Shown: in pieces, positions 52,783 through 61,916 of the stretch | Position numbering within the stretch: the stretch's first letter is position 1 | Layout of the letters: every line of letters begins with the position of its first letter | Assembly (NCBI RefSeq): GCF_000026145.1 | Contig: NC_009445.1 | Span: 620,001 to 684,000, forward strand | From: Bradyrhizobium sp. ORS 278 | GTDB taxonomy: Bacteria > Pseudomonadota > Alphaproteobacteria > Rhizobiales > Xanthobacteraceae | Direction: 5' to 3' | Length of the DNA stretch: 64,000 nt | Made by a program: the position numbers and the translations under genes | The notes under the pieces: model-generated | What the model was told of the DNA's origin: nothing | Seen by the model: only the letters and a program-made list of their open reading frames with translations | Database searches by the model: none

Positions 52783-55508
52783 AGATGCACCGGCTATATT
52801 TTTCCCACAGCTACGACATCGAGGATCTTCGTTTCAACGAAAGTCTGTGGAAGCTCCTCAGGGAGGAGGGCTTCCATGCCTGGATCGACTCCGGTCGCGA
52901 GTCATCGAGCGCCGGCGAGGGCGCGATCCGGCCGATGGATATCGCCTTCAATGAGTGGATGATGTCCCAGTGCGACGGCTTCGTCGCCATCGCGCCGAGT
53001 ACACCGAGAAAATCAGCGTATCAGTGGCTTGAATATCGTACCGCGGTCCGCATGGGTCTGCCGCGGCTTGTCGCGGAGCCCGAGGGCGGCCAGTTCGACG
53101 CTTCGATATCCGAGCGGATCTCATTTCCAAAGCCGTGGGACAAATTCTGGAACGAGGACACACAATGCAGGCTTGAGGAGCGGATCAAGGAATTTTCAGC
53201 ACTCGTCAAAGAACACAGGGCGGCAGGAAAAGTCCTCCAGAGCGCCGGTCGCTGGCGACCGAGACAGAATCTCTCCAAACAGACGGTTGCGCTGCTGCCG
53301 CCGCGAACGGGGGATGGGGAGTGGCAGCAGCTTCAAAGCCTGCTGCAGGCGAACAGCGATATCGAATGTACCCTGCTGCAGCCCTCCAACCTGGGCAATG
53401 AAAGGGCCCTGTTGAACCTTGAGTTCGACCTTTTGATCGTTGACGTCGGATCGCGGGGGACGCCCTCCGAAGCGCTCAGCTACATTCATGCCACGGGGAT
53501 TCCGCAAATCAGGCTCTGCCGCGTGCTGAACGGTGGAGAGATCGAGGAACTCCTGCAGTTCATCGACCCGAGCCGCGGACGGAGACCTCGCCTGATCTAC
53601 CAGAACGAAGCGCAACACGATCCGAGCGCCATTTCGCTTCCACGCTTTCTCGACGGCATCAAGCTGGACGCCAAGATGCAGCCGGTCGTTTTCTGGACGA
53701 CCCCTGCCGAGGCGGCTCACCAGATTTTCGATACCACGGGACGAATTCTCTCGTTTCTCAATAGCCTGACGGGCAACGGCGCGGAAACGATAGGCACTGG
53801 TCCGAGTGCCCAGAGATACTTCGAGCAGTACTGGAAGCGCGCCGAGCGCGGCACTGTCTTCATCAGCTTTGCCGGATCCGGCGGCGCGGCCAAGCTCGCC
53901 GATCGACTGGCCAGGATCTTCCGTTTTCAGAACCTGCGCTGCTTTCAATATCGTAACGAGGACAGCACGAGCGGCGGCCGGCTCGAGAGCGGTGAGGACA
54001 TCGAGCGCGGACTGCGCAAGCGCATCGACGATGCAGACATCGTCGTCTATCTGATCGAAGAGAACTTCGCTGCCAGCGCGTTCTGCATGGAGGAACTGGC
54101 GCAGGGCACGAAGCTTCGCGATCAAGGTCTGATCGAGCTCCGCGCTTATTCGCTCGATGGCCTGAAGGCAAGGCTCCCCGCCTTGGCGGGCACGAGCATC
54201 CACAATTTCCGTCGTCCGGACTGGCTGCAGCGGGAGGTCGAGGAAAAGATCGTCTCGGACGTTGAGAGTTCGGCTGATTCAATCGGCTGGGCGTTGCGCC
54301 ATGAACAGCGCGAACAGCTCGAGGAATGGCTGAAGCAGGACGGGCGCGACAATGTCGAGCGAACCTTATCGCTCCTGCGTCTTGCCGGGATCCCGGAAGG
54401 CGAAATCAAGTCGATCATCGGCGACGACTCGGCAGCGGCATGGCTGGATCCCATCTTGCGTCTGCCCGAAGATCCGGAGAAGCATAGACGCGCACGTCAG
54501 ATCGTGGCGCTGCTGCTGATCACGGTTGCCGGTCGTCGGGAGGAACGACGCAAGCGCGTGAATGATTGGTTGTACGAACGTCATTTGTTGCAATGGCCAC
54601 CGTTCGTGGCTGTGGCGAACGAAGATCATCGCCAGATCGATAGCTTTCTGATCGACGTCAGCCCCGACTCGACCTTGGATCAAATGATTCTCATGGGTCG
54701 GCTGATCGGGCAGCAGTTACCAGACCTCCTGATGAGCGCTCGCCCGCTATGCGTGACCGCGGTCAACAAGCTCATGCTGTTGCCGGTCGAGTGGACGTGC
54801 GAAACGGAACACGACGAGCCGCTCGCGGTCCGTCGGCCGGTCCGCTGGCGCCTGCACGACGTCGTCACCAGATCCTGCATTTTCCAGGGTATTGCGTCCA
54901 ATTCGAATCCGCCGGCTACTCTTCTTCTGTCTCTGCCCAGCCCGGATATCAATCCGTCCGGCCAGGTGCGCCGATTGAGAGACGCGTTGCGTTCGTCCTA
55001 CGATCAGTTGGGCTGGCCCCCAGAGCTCGTTGTGACTTACGAGGGTGCGGGCGTTGACGACGTACTGTCCAGGCTCCGCGGCTGTCAGGAGCAGGTTGTC
55101 CATATTGCGGGCCACATGGGGGATGCGGGCCTGCAGATTCGGGACGAAATCCTGTCGGCAAGTGTTCTGGCAGCGGCCTTGCGGAAGAGCGATGTTCGAC
55201 TCCTGGTTCTGAACGGCTGCGAGGGAGGCAAGCCGGCATCCCCATTGGCCTTGGCATATCTGACGCTTGCGGATCGTCTCGTCCGCGATGCTTGTATTCC
55301 GGAAGTCGTTGGGCATCGTTGCAAGATCAGCGAAAGCGATGCGCAAAGCTTTGGAGAATCATTCTTCGCAGCTTTCTTCAGCCGCGAGGACGGATTTGAA
55401 CCGGCCAGCGCGGCTGTATCCGGTCGCAAGTCCGGCTCAAAACTTCTGCGCTATTCCCCTGTCGTCATTTCGCAGCGAGAACTCGCCGGACGGCATCCAA
55501 ACAGCTAG
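52779..55508 (+). CDS. Predicted TIR-TIR-CHAT protein, candidate immune effector
   Basis: 909 residues from GTG 52779 (or Met three codons later). Residues 1 to about 150 look TIR-like: YFSHSYD, CDGFVAIAP and WLEYR with Glu near 85. A Rossmann-like stretch follows (about 165-275). Residues 357-450 form a second TIR-like domain: TVFISFAGSGGAAKL, ADIVVYLIEE and FCMEEL with Glu near 439. Residues 640 to 870 end in a CHAT-like caspase domain: VVHIAGHMG with His near 779 and LLVLNGCEGG with Cys near 814. TIR domains cleave NAD or make signals and CHAT domains cut proteins. Read as an effector that kills or halts the cell on sensing infection, by inference only. Confidence 0.7.
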   Translation: MKMHRLYFSHSYDIEDLRFNESLWKLLREEGFHAWIDSGRESSSAGEGAIRPMDIAFNEWMMSQCDGFVAIAPSTPRKSAYQWLEYRTAVRMGLPRLVAEPEGGQFDASISERISFPKPWDKFWNEDTQCRLEERIKEFSALVKEHRAAGKVLQSAGRWRPRQNLSKQTVALLPPRTGDGEWQQLQSLLQANSDIECTLLQPSNLGNERALLNLEFDLLIVDVGSRGTPSEALSYIHATGIPQIRLCRVLNGGEIEELLQFIDPSRGRRPRLIYQNEAQHDPSAISLPRFLDGIKLDAKMQPVVFWTTPAEAAHQIFDTTGRILSFLNSLTGNGAETIGTGPSAQRYFEQYWKRAERGTVFISFAGSGGAAKLADRLARIFRFQNLRCFQYRNEDSTSGGRLESGEDIERGLRKRIDDADIVVYLIEENFAASAFCMEELAQGTKLRDQGLIELRAYSLDGLKARLPALAGTSIHNFRRPDWLQREVEEKIVSDVESSADSIGWALRHEQREQLEEWLKQDGRDNVERTLSLLRLAGIPEGEIKSIIGDDSAAAWLDPILRLPEDPEKHRRARQIVALLLITVAGRREERRKRVNDWLYERHLLQWPPFVAVANEDHRQIDSFLIDVSPDSTLDQMILMGRLIGQQLPDLLMSARPLCVTAVNKLMLLPVEWTCETEHDEPLAVRRPVRWRLHDVVTRSCIFQGIASNSNPPATLLLSLPSPDINPSGQVRRLRDALRSSYDQLGWPPELVVTYEGAGVDDVLSRLRGCQEQVVHIAGHMGDAGLQIRDEILSASVLAAALRKSDVRLLVLNGCEGGKPASPLALAYLTLADRLVRDACIPEVVGHRCKISESDAQSFGESFFAAFFSREDGFEPASAAVSGRKSGSKLLRYSPVVISQRELAGRHPNS

Positions 55509-55595
55509 TCTCGCTAGGCCTCGTCCATACGTCTACCGAATGCGCCGCTGCCCGGTGCCATGCGATACCAGCTTCGTGACCGATCCGAGGGAAAC

Positions 55596-56402
55596 TCACC
55601 GCCCCTTGAAGTTCGCGAAGCGCCGCTCTTCCGTGGCCTTCACGCCCTCCTTGAAATCCTCCGTCGCGCGTAGCCGCGTCTGCTCGGCGAGCTCATGCTC
55701 GGTGGCGGCCATGACGCGGTCGGCGAGGCCGGCGCGCATCGTGGCGCGGGTGGAGAGCAGGCCGAGCGGCGAGCATTCGGCAATCTCGGCGGCGAGCTTC
55801 ATCGCTGCGTCGCGCACCTGGTCCTGCGGCACGCATTCATTGGCGAGGCCCATTTTGTAGGCCTCCTCGCCGGTGACGCGGCGGCTGGTGTAGAACATCA
55901 GCTCGGCGTTGTTCTTGCCGACCAGCTCCGGCAGCGTCACCGTCAGTCCGAAGCCCGGATGGAAGCCGAGCTTGGTGAAGTTGGCGGAGAACCGCGCTTC
56001 CGGACAGGTCACGCGAAAGTCAGCCGACACCGCCAAGCCCAGCCCGCCGCCAATCGCAGCGCCATGCACGGCAGCGACGACAGGCTTCTTGCAGCGGAAG
56101 ATGCGTACCGCCTGCATATAGAGATGGTTGATCGGCCCGAGGCTGTCGGCCGGGTCACCTTTCGCTGCGGCCGCCTCCTGCGCCTGCCGCGCCGGGTCGC
56201 CGAAATTGGCGCCAGCGCAGAACGCCTTGCCCTGCGCGGCAAGCACCGAGGCGCGGATCGCGATGTCGCGATCGAAGCCTTCGAGCGCGTCGGCGATCTG
56301 GTTGATCAATGAAATGTCGAAGAAGTTGAGCGGCGGCCGGCGGATCTCGATCAGGCCGACATGGCCGTGGATCTCGACGCCGATGTCAGGGACGTGAGTC
56401 AT
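55596..56402 (-). CDS. Enoyl-CoA hydratase/isomerase family protein
   Basis: 268 residues from ATG 56402, a cleaner start than the longer frame to 56456. Crotonase fold: VGLIEIRRPPLNFFD near 14, KAFCAGANFGDPAR near 59, AVHGAAIGGGLGLAVSADFRV near 108. Compared with the gene at 49848, this copy has SARFSANFTKLGFHPGFG. It is followed leftward by the island and preceded by the acyl-CoA dehydrogenase cluster in the same direction; the ATG is preceded by GGAGACC. Confidence 0.9.
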   Translation of the reverse strand: MTHVPDIGVEIHGHVGLIEIRRPPLNFFDISLINQIADALEGFDRDIAIRASVLAAQGKAFCAGANFGDPARQAQEAAAAKGDPADSLGPINHLYMQAVRIFRCKKPVVAAVHGAAIGGGLGLAVSADFRVTCPEARFSANFTKLGFHPGFGLTVTLPELVGKNNAELMFYTSRRVTGEEAYKMGLANECVPQDQVRDAAMKLAAEIAECSPLGLLSTRATMRAGLADRVMAATEHELAEQTRLRATEDFKEGVKATEERRFANFKGR

Positions 56403-56433
56403 GTGGGTGGTCTCCCATTCTGCTTCTCCGACC

Positions 56434-56507
56434 TCATCGCGAGCCCAGCGAAGCAATCCAGATTGGTGCGAATGGCCCTGGATCGCTTCGCTGCGCTCGC
56501 GATGACG
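56434..56507. repeat. Intergenic inverted-repeat element (CGTCATTGCGAG family, shortened)
   Basis: TCATCGCGAG at the left and CTGCGCTCGCGATGACG at the right are complementary, with the CAATCCAG and CTGGAT boxes. It lies between the hydratase and dehydrogenase genes. Confidence 0.75.
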
Positions 56508-56547
56508 GAGCCACGTAGTTGTGCACGCCGAGGCGTTTCGCCAGCCG

Positions 56548-57705
56548 TTAACGCAACCCCAGCCCGCGCGCGATGATGCCGCGCAGCACCTCGGTCGTGC
56601 CGCCCTGGATGGTCAGCTTGGGCGCGGTGCGGATCGCGAAAGTCAGCTGATTCTCCAGCGTCTCACGGTTGCCGGCGTCCTCCTCGACGAAGGCGGCGAG
56701 GTCGCGCACGCGGTGCGGCAGCTGCTGCTCCCACACCGTGCCGACGTCCTTGACGATCGACGCCTCGACCACCGGCTCCTTGCCGGCGTGCAGCATGCCG
56801 GCGACCGAGACCGACATGCGCCGCATCGCATGCAGCTGCGCCACCAGGCGGCCGATGCCTTCGGCGCTGCGCGTGTCGGGATCGGGGCCGACGGCGCGCA
56901 CCAGCTCGGTCAGAACGTAGTAGGTTTCCAGGAAGCGCTCCGGCCCGGAGCGCTCATAGGCGAGCTCGGAGGTGGCCTGTTTCCACGCGCCGTCGATTTC
57001 CCCGAGCTGGTGATCGTCCGGCACGAAAGCGTCGGTGAAGACGACCTCGTTGAACTCTTTCTGGCCGGTGATCTGGCCAATCGGATTCACCTTGATGCCC
57101 GGCGACTTCATGTTGACCAGGAACTGCGTCAGGCCGTGCCTGCGGTTCTCCTTGGTCGCCGGCGACGTCCGGAAGATCGCGATCATGTAGTCGGCCATGT
57201 GCGCCGACGTGGTCCAGATCTTGGTGCCGTTGATCAGCCAGCCGCCATCGGTCTTCGTCGCGCGCGTCTTGGCGGCGAACAGGTCGGAGCCGGAGTTCGG
57301 CTCGCTCATGCCGATCGCGAAGCAGAGCTCGCCGCGGCAGATGCGCGGCAGGATGTCCGCCTTGATATGTTCGGGAGCATAGCGCAGCAGGATCGGCCCG
57401 CTCTGGCGGTCGGCGACGAAGAAGCGCCGCACCGGCGCATTGGCGACGCGCATCTCCTCGGTCACGACATAGCGCTCGAGGAACGTTCGCTCATGGCCGC
57501 CATATTTCTTCGGCCAGGTCATGCCGATCCAGCCGCGCTCGCCAACGCGCCTGGAGAATTCGCGTGCGTCGGCGTCCTCGCGTAGCGGCTGATAGGGATT
57601 GAACGTGCCGGCGGCAACCTCCTCGGCCAGGAATGCACGGACCTCCTTGCGCAGCTCCTCGCATTCGGGCGGCAGACGGATCGGATCGAAATGAAGCGCA
57701 GACAT
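56548..57705 (-). CDS. Acyl-CoA dehydrogenase
   Basis: 385 residues, typical family length. Flavin dehydrogenase motifs: GWIGMTWPKKYGGHE near 59, ELCFAIGMSEPNSGSDLFAAKT near 131, YERSGPERFLETYY near 231 and the C-terminal IQGGTTEVLRGIIAR. It oxidises an acyl-CoA to enoyl-CoA, with electrons passing to ETF. The next gene upstream (57727) is a shorter paralogue only 21 bases away, so the two may form a hetero-oligomer. Its substrate is not predictable. Confidence 0.93.
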   Translation of the reverse strand: MSALHFDPIRLPPECEELRKEVRAFLAEEVAAGTFNPYQPLREDADAREFSRRVGERGWIGMTWPKKYGGHERTFLERYVVTEEMRVANAPVRRFFVADRQSGPILLRYAPEHIKADILPRICRGELCFAIGMSEPNSGSDLFAAKTRATKTDGGWLINGTKIWTTSAHMADYMIAIFRTSPATKENRRHGLTQFLVNMKSPGIKVNPIGQITGQKEFNEVVFTDAFVPDDHQLGEIDGAWKQATSELAYERSGPERFLETYYVLTELVRAVGPDPDTRSAEGIGRLVAQLHAMRRMSVSVAGMLHAGKEPVVEASIVKDVGTVWEQQLPHRVRDLAAFVEEDAGNRETLENQLTFAIRTAPKLTIQGGTTEVLRGIIARGLGLR

Positions 57706-57726
57706 GGGCTATCCTTTCCGTGCAGC

Positions 57727-58791
57727 TCAGCGTGACGCGACCAGCGGCCACAATTCGTCGGCGCCGCGGGCGGCGACGCGTTGGCCGAGGGCGACGGCCC
57801 AATGGCTCTCGGAGCCGAAATCGTCGCGCCAGGCAAGCGCGCGCAAGGAGAAGCGATGCAGGATGTGCTCGGTGGTGAAGGCGATCGCGCCGTGGACCTG
57901 ATGAGCGATCGCTGCCCCCTTCTCGGCGGCTTCCGCGCAGCGGATCTTGGCGGCGGCAGCTTCAAGGAAGATCGCGTCGTCGAAGCCATCGGCACGTGCG
58001 ATCGCGTCCGCAGCGGAAGTCGCGGCCGCGCTTGCCGCCGCGCTCTCGCCAGCGAGGCGGGCGAGATTGTGCTGCACCGCCTGGAATTTGCCGATCGGCT
58101 TCTCGAAGGCGACGCGCTCGCCGGCATAGCGCACGCTGATCTCGAGCAGCCGATCCAGCGCGCCGGCGATCTGCAACCCGCGCACGACGCCGCCCATCAG
58201 CATCACGCGGTCCTGATCGAAGCCGGCCGGCGCGCGCTGGATCGCGACGGGCGCGACGTGATCGAACGTGATGGTGTCGCTCGGATCATTGGCCAGCGAC
58301 AGGCCTGCATCGATGTGCAGCCTGGCTGCTTCGACCAGCGCGATCCAGACGCCGTCTGCCCCATGCGCCACGACCGCGACATGTCTTGCGTGCTTCGCAA
58401 ACGGCACGCCGCGCGCGCGGCCCGATAAGGTGCCGTCGGCATTCATCGTGATCCTGTCCCTCGGCCGGGCGGGGGCGATCGTCATCGCGCCCTCGGGCGA
58501 AGCGATCCCGCCTTGCTGCAGCAGCCACCCGGCCAGCAGGGTCTCGGCGAGCGGCACGGCCAATCCGAAGCGCCCGGCGGAGTTGATCACGGCAAAGCCG
58601 TCGGCGAGATCGGTACCGGCGCCGCCGAGCTCCTCGGTGACCCAGGCGAGCGGCAGGCCGGCCTCGCTCAGCGCCTGCCACAGCGGCGCCGCCCAGCGTC
58701 CGTCCTTGTCGTGATTGATGGTCTGCGGGTCGGCGAGATCGGCGAAAATCTTCTCCGCGGTCGCAACCACGATGTTCTCAGCGTCCGCCAC
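57727..58791 (-). CDS. Acyl-CoA dehydrogenase family protein (shorter paralogue)
   Basis: 354 residues from GTG 58791, chosen because GAGGA lies 6 bases before it. N-terminal helices (VATAEKIFADLADPQT) and ACAD motifs: LPLAWVTEELGGAGTDL near 46, FEKPIGKFQAVQHNLA near 231, VHGAIAFTTEHILHRFS near 303. It is less conserved than the neighbour at 56548 and lacks clear nucleotide-binding matches. In other bacteria such pairs form alpha2beta2 acyl-CoA dehydrogenases in which one subunit is inactive. This is an inference here. Confidence 0.87.
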   Translation of the reverse strand: MADAENIVVATAEKIFADLADPQTINHDKDGRWAAPLWQALSEAGLPLAWVTEELGGAGTDLADGFAVINSAGRFGLAVPLAETLLAGWLLQQGGIASPEGAMTIAPARPRDRITMNADGTLSGRARGVPFAKHARHVAVVAHGADGVWIALVEAARLHIDAGLSLANDPSDTITFDHVAPVAIQRAPAGFDQDRVMLMGGVVRGLQIAGALDRLLEISVRYAGERVAFEKPIGKFQAVQHNLARLAGESAAASAAATSAADAIARADGFDDAIFLEAAAAKIRCAEAAEKGAAIAHQVHGAIAFTTEHILHRFSLRALAWRDDFGSESHWAVALGQRVAARGADELWPLVASR

Positions 58792-59035
58792 GGCGTTCCT
58801 CGTGCTGATTGTTCTGCATCGCGCCGGCGCTCGGCGCGGGCGATGCTTTGGCGCGCATGATGAGCGCAAGCGCTCCGCAAGACAAGCGCTGCCCATCGCA
58901 GGGCGCCGTCCGCGCCCCGCATGGACCGGCTCGATTTCCGCAGCGCGGAGATTGCCTGGATTTTGCAGTCGCGCTGATCTTCGCTAAGAAGCAATCATCG
59001 GAGAACGACAAGCCGGCAAACAGGGAGAAGGGTCA

Positions 59036-59818
59036 ATGGCGGTGGAAGGTCTGTGCGCGATCGTGACGGGTTCGGCGTCCGGCCTGGGCGCCGCGACGGC
59101 GCAGCTGCTGGCCAAGGCCGGCATGCGCATCGTCGTCAACTATTCGAACAGCAAAGCCGAAGCCGAGCAGACCGCCGATCTCTGCCGAAAGGAAGGCGTC
59201 GAGGTGATCGTCGTGCAGGGGGACGTGTCCCGCGACGAGGATTGCAGGAAGATCGTCGCGGCGGCCGCTCCCTGGGGGCGGCTCGACGTGCTGATCAACA
59301 ATGCCGGCACCACCAAGCATGTGCCGCATGATCAGCTCGACGGCCTCTCGGCGGAGGATTTTCAGCGCATCTTCGGCGTCAACACGATCGGACCATTCCA
59401 GATGATCCGCGCCGCGCGGCCGCTGCTCGAAGCCGCCGCCCAGGCGGCCGCGCGCGCCTCGGCCGTCGTCAACGTCTCCTCAGTCGCGGGCATCAGCGGC
59501 ATCGGCTCGTCGGTCGCCTATGCGGCGAGCAAGGGCGCGCTCAACACGATGACCCTGTCGCTGTCGCGCGCGCTGGCGCCGTCGATCCGCGTCAACACCG
59601 TCTGCCCCGGCTATATCGACACGCCCTGGTTCACCAAGGGGCGCGGCGAAGCCGGTGCCAAGCAGGTCCGCGATGCCGTCGTGGCCCGCGTGCCGCTGCG
59701 CACGGCGTCGACGGCCGAGGACATCGCGCAGCTCGTCGTCTTCCTGGCAAGCCCCGCATCGGGCCAGATGACCGGTGAGGTCGTGCGCATGGATGCGGGG
59801 ATGCATCTATTGGGCTGA
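59036..59818 (+). CDS. SDR family oxidoreductase
   Basis: 260 residues of a classical short-chain dehydrogenase: glycine motif TGSASGLGAATAQ near 12, NNAG near 88, catalytic Ser and Tyr-Lys in VSSVAGISG and YAASKGALN (Tyr near 161). The C-terminal SGQMTGEVVRMDAGMH is typical. Substrate unknown, but position beside the acyl-CoA dehydrogenases suggests 3-hydroxyacyl-CoA. It is divergent from 57727, with GGGAGAAGGG before its ATG. Confidence 0.92.
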   Translation: MAVEGLCAIVTGSASGLGAATAQLLAKAGMRIVVNYSNSKAEAEQTADLCRKEGVEVIVVQGDVSRDEDCRKIVAAAAPWGRLDVLINNAGTTKHVPHDQLDGLSAEDFQRIFGVNTIGPFQMIRAARPLLEAAAQAAARASAVVNVSSVAGISGIGSSVAYAASKGALNTMTLSLSRALAPSIRVNTVCPGYIDTPWFTKGRGEAGAKQVRDAVVARVPLRTASTAEDIAQLVVFLASPASGQMTGEVVRMDAGMHLLG

Positions 59819-59870
59819 GACCGGCGTCGCTGCGATCAGGCGCTGACGCGGTCTACACGTTTTGCGTGGC

Positions 59871-60044
59871 CCTGGATTATTCGCTGCGCTCGCAATGACG
59901 GGGTGGGTTTGGTGAAAGCCGATGGTCAGCCAGAGTGAGCAGGATTGCCAGGCGCCGCGGTCCAGCGTGTCCGCAGCGACGGTGTGATTTGCTCGGCGGT
60001 CTCCATCCATCCGCGTCAATGCGAGCGTAGCGAAACAATCCAGG
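59871..60044. repeat. Separated halves of a CGTCATTGCGAG-type element
   Basis: The right half CGCTGCGCTCGCAATGACG (to 59900) lies before the left half CGTCAATGCGAGCGTAGCG (from 60014), so the arms point outward with about 113 bases between. This order is the reverse of the intact elements at 50652 and 56434. Confidence 0.7.
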
Positions 60045-60099
60045 GCCTAGCCAGACTCTGGATTGCACCGCTTCAATTGCACCGACGAAGTGCCGGCTG

Positions 60100-60366
60100 C
60101 TACCTATTGAAGTCGCGAATCGTGCCGCTTGCGACCAGCCTGTTCCAAATGAACAGAACGACCACTGCGCCAAGCGTCGCGGTGACGTAGCCTGCGCCTT
60201 CGTCAGGACTGTAGTGACCGATCGCCTGTCCGACTGCAGTCGCGAGGAACGCCCCGACCACCCCGAGCACGATGGTCAGGATGAAGCCCGAAGGATTGTT
60301 CGGTCCGGGTGATATCAATCGTGCGAGAAAGCCGGCGACCAGCCCGACGATGAGAATGTGCAACAT
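60100..60366 (-). CDS. GlsB/YeaQ/YmgE family stress-response membrane protein
   Basis: 88 residues with three hydrophobic segments (about 3-18, 29-48, 65-80) and the family GFLARLISPGPNNPSGFI motif. Family members (transglycosylase-associated proteins) are small inner-membrane proteins induced by envelope or general stress. The neighbouring YidB-like gene is in the same direction. Confidence 0.85.
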   Translation of the reverse strand: MLHILIVGLVAGFLARLISPGPNNPSGFILTIVLGVVGAFLATAVGQAIGHYSPDEGAGYVTATLGAVVVLFIWNRLVASGTIRDFNR

Positions 60367-60399
60367 GTAACGTCCTTCCCGTCAACGTGTCGGAGGCGC

Positions 60400-60981
60400 T
60401 CAGATCCGGCCGGCCAGCTCGTGCTCGGTCGGCAGCCGCCCGTCCGGCGTCAGCTGATCGATCACTTTCGGCAGATACTGGCTGAGCCCGCTCAGCAGCT
60501 CGTCGCGCGACAGGCCGCTCTGGGCCGTGAGCTGATCGATCTGGTCGGCCCCGAGCGCGTTGGCGAGATCGCCGGGCGAGATCTGCTTGTTCTCACCGGG
60601 GCTGACCCAGGAATTGGCCGCGTCGCCATGGCCCTTCTCCTGGAACTGGTGCAGGAGATCACCCAGCCCGCCGGACAGCACGCTTCCGGCCGCGCCGCCG
60701 GCAAGCAGCCCGCCGAGGCCGCCGGCGAGAATGTTGCCCAGTCCTCCGCCGAGCGCTCCACCGAGTCCGCCGCCCTGATTGGTCGGCTGCGGCGGCGGAA
60801 CCGGGGTCGGCGCCGCATTTGGCTGCTGACCGTTCTGCGAAAAGTGCTTCACGGCTTTCCACGCCAGAAGCGCGAGGATCGCCATCGTCATCGGCGACAT
60901 GCCGCCATTTTGCTGGGTGGTCGGATGAGACGGGCCGTGCGGACCGTTCTGCATGCCGTTGAGGATATCGAGTAGACCCAT
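60400..60981 (-). CDS. YidB family protein
   Basis: 193 residues from ATG 60981, preceded by AGGAGG at 6 bases (the longer frame to 61071 lacks it). MGLLDILNGMQNGP, a predicted hydrophobic stretch MTMAILALLAWKAVKHFS near 30, and a Gly-rich centre (GGGLGGALGGGLGN) with the C-terminal DUF937-like WVSPGENKQISPGDLANALG. The family's function is unknown. Lies 33 bases from the stress-protein gene, a likely operon with it. Confidence 0.85.
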   Translation of the reverse strand: MGLLDILNGMQNGPHGPSHPTTQQNGGMSPMTMAILALLAWKAVKHFSQNGQQPNAAPTPVPPPQPTNQGGGLGGALGGGLGNILAGGLGGLLAGGAAGSVLSGGLGDLLHQFQEKGHGDAANSWVSPGENKQISPGDLANALGADQIDQLTAQSGLSRDELLSGLSQYLPKVIDQLTPDGRLPTEHELAGRI

Positions 60982-61184
60982 GACCTGCCTCCTGCGCCCC
61001 ACGCCGAGTGAAGCTATGGGCTCGAACGCGGCGTGACAAGCGGCGCGCCCGAGCGCCGCGCCTTGTGGCACGGGTCAGATGACGCGCGAATGAATGCAGA
61101 GGGCAAATGCAGAGGGGCAGGTGGGTTCGGCGAACGCCGACCGCGTCAGTTTCCGACGGCAGTTCTCGGTATCAAGTCTTGGCA

Positions 61185-61916
61185 TCAGTTCTTGGCGTCA
61201 GCCCGCTTCGGCGGCTTCACGGCGGAAGGTGCCGTTGCGGTCTGGCTCGGACCCGTGAAGATCCGCTTCAGGTCGTCGAGCTTTTCCGACAGAACCGGAA
61301 AATTGCAAGAGAAGGAGTCGCGCCGTCCGCCGTCCTTGGCGCATTGCGCCGCCTTGATTCGGGCGCGCGCTTCGGCGGTCGCCGCGGGCGGGGCGGGAGC
61401 GGGCTGCTGGGCCGCAGCCGGCGGCTTGCTCGGCCGCGGTGGCGGAGGAGGAGCCGGCATCGCCGGCTTCGGCGGCTCGATCGCGGCGCGGGCGGTCATG
61501 TCCTTGAGCGAGGTCGGCTGCAGTCCCTGCGGCTGCGGCCGCGGCATCATCGCCGCGCTCATGTTGGAGTGACGCTGGCGTTCAAGGTATTGCGTATATT
61601 GCTGATCGATGAACTTCTGCTCGTCCGGCGTCGGGTTGGGGCCCGCGATATCGAAGCTGCGATCCTGCATGAAATCGTAGTAGACGTAGCCACCGCCCGG
61701 CTTCCGTCTCCCGGCAAATTTCGCGTTACACTGCGCCATTGCCGCGGTCTTCTCTTCCTTCGTCGCGGATTTCTCTGCGGCGTCGGCGCACTCCTCGAAA
61801 TCGGCAGGCGACCGACTCCACCACTCCGCATGCACGCGTTGAGGTTGCGTCGCGGACAAGCAGCTGATTGCAGCAAAGACCATTATTGGCAGTTGGGGTC
61901 GATACACGAACGGCAA
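61185..61916 (-). CDS. Exported Pro/Ala-rich protein, unknown function
   Basis: 243 residues. N-terminal signal sequence (LPIMVFAAISCLSATQPQRVHA). The mature part has a Cys pair (ECADAAEK and AQCNAKFAG) near residues 42 and 63, a central helical stretch (IDQQYTQYLERQRH), a Pro-rich linker (PPPPPRPSKPPAAAQQ near 165) and a C-terminal helical segment with two more Cys (AAQCAKDGGRRDSFSCNFP). The paired Cys may form disulfides in the periplasm. No family is recognised. Confidence 0.6.
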   Translation of the reverse strand: MPFVYRPQLPIMVFAAISCLSATQPQRVHAEWWSRSPADFEECADAAEKSATKEEKTAAMAQCNAKFAGRRKPGGGYVYYDFMQDRSFDIAGPNPTPDEQKFIDQQYTQYLERQRHSNMSAAMMPRPQPQGLQPTSLKDMTARAAIEPPKPAMPAPPPPPRPSKPPAAAQQPAPAPPAATAEARARIKAAQCAKDGGRRDSFSCNFPVLSEKLDDLKRIFTGPSQTATAPSAVKPPKRADAKN

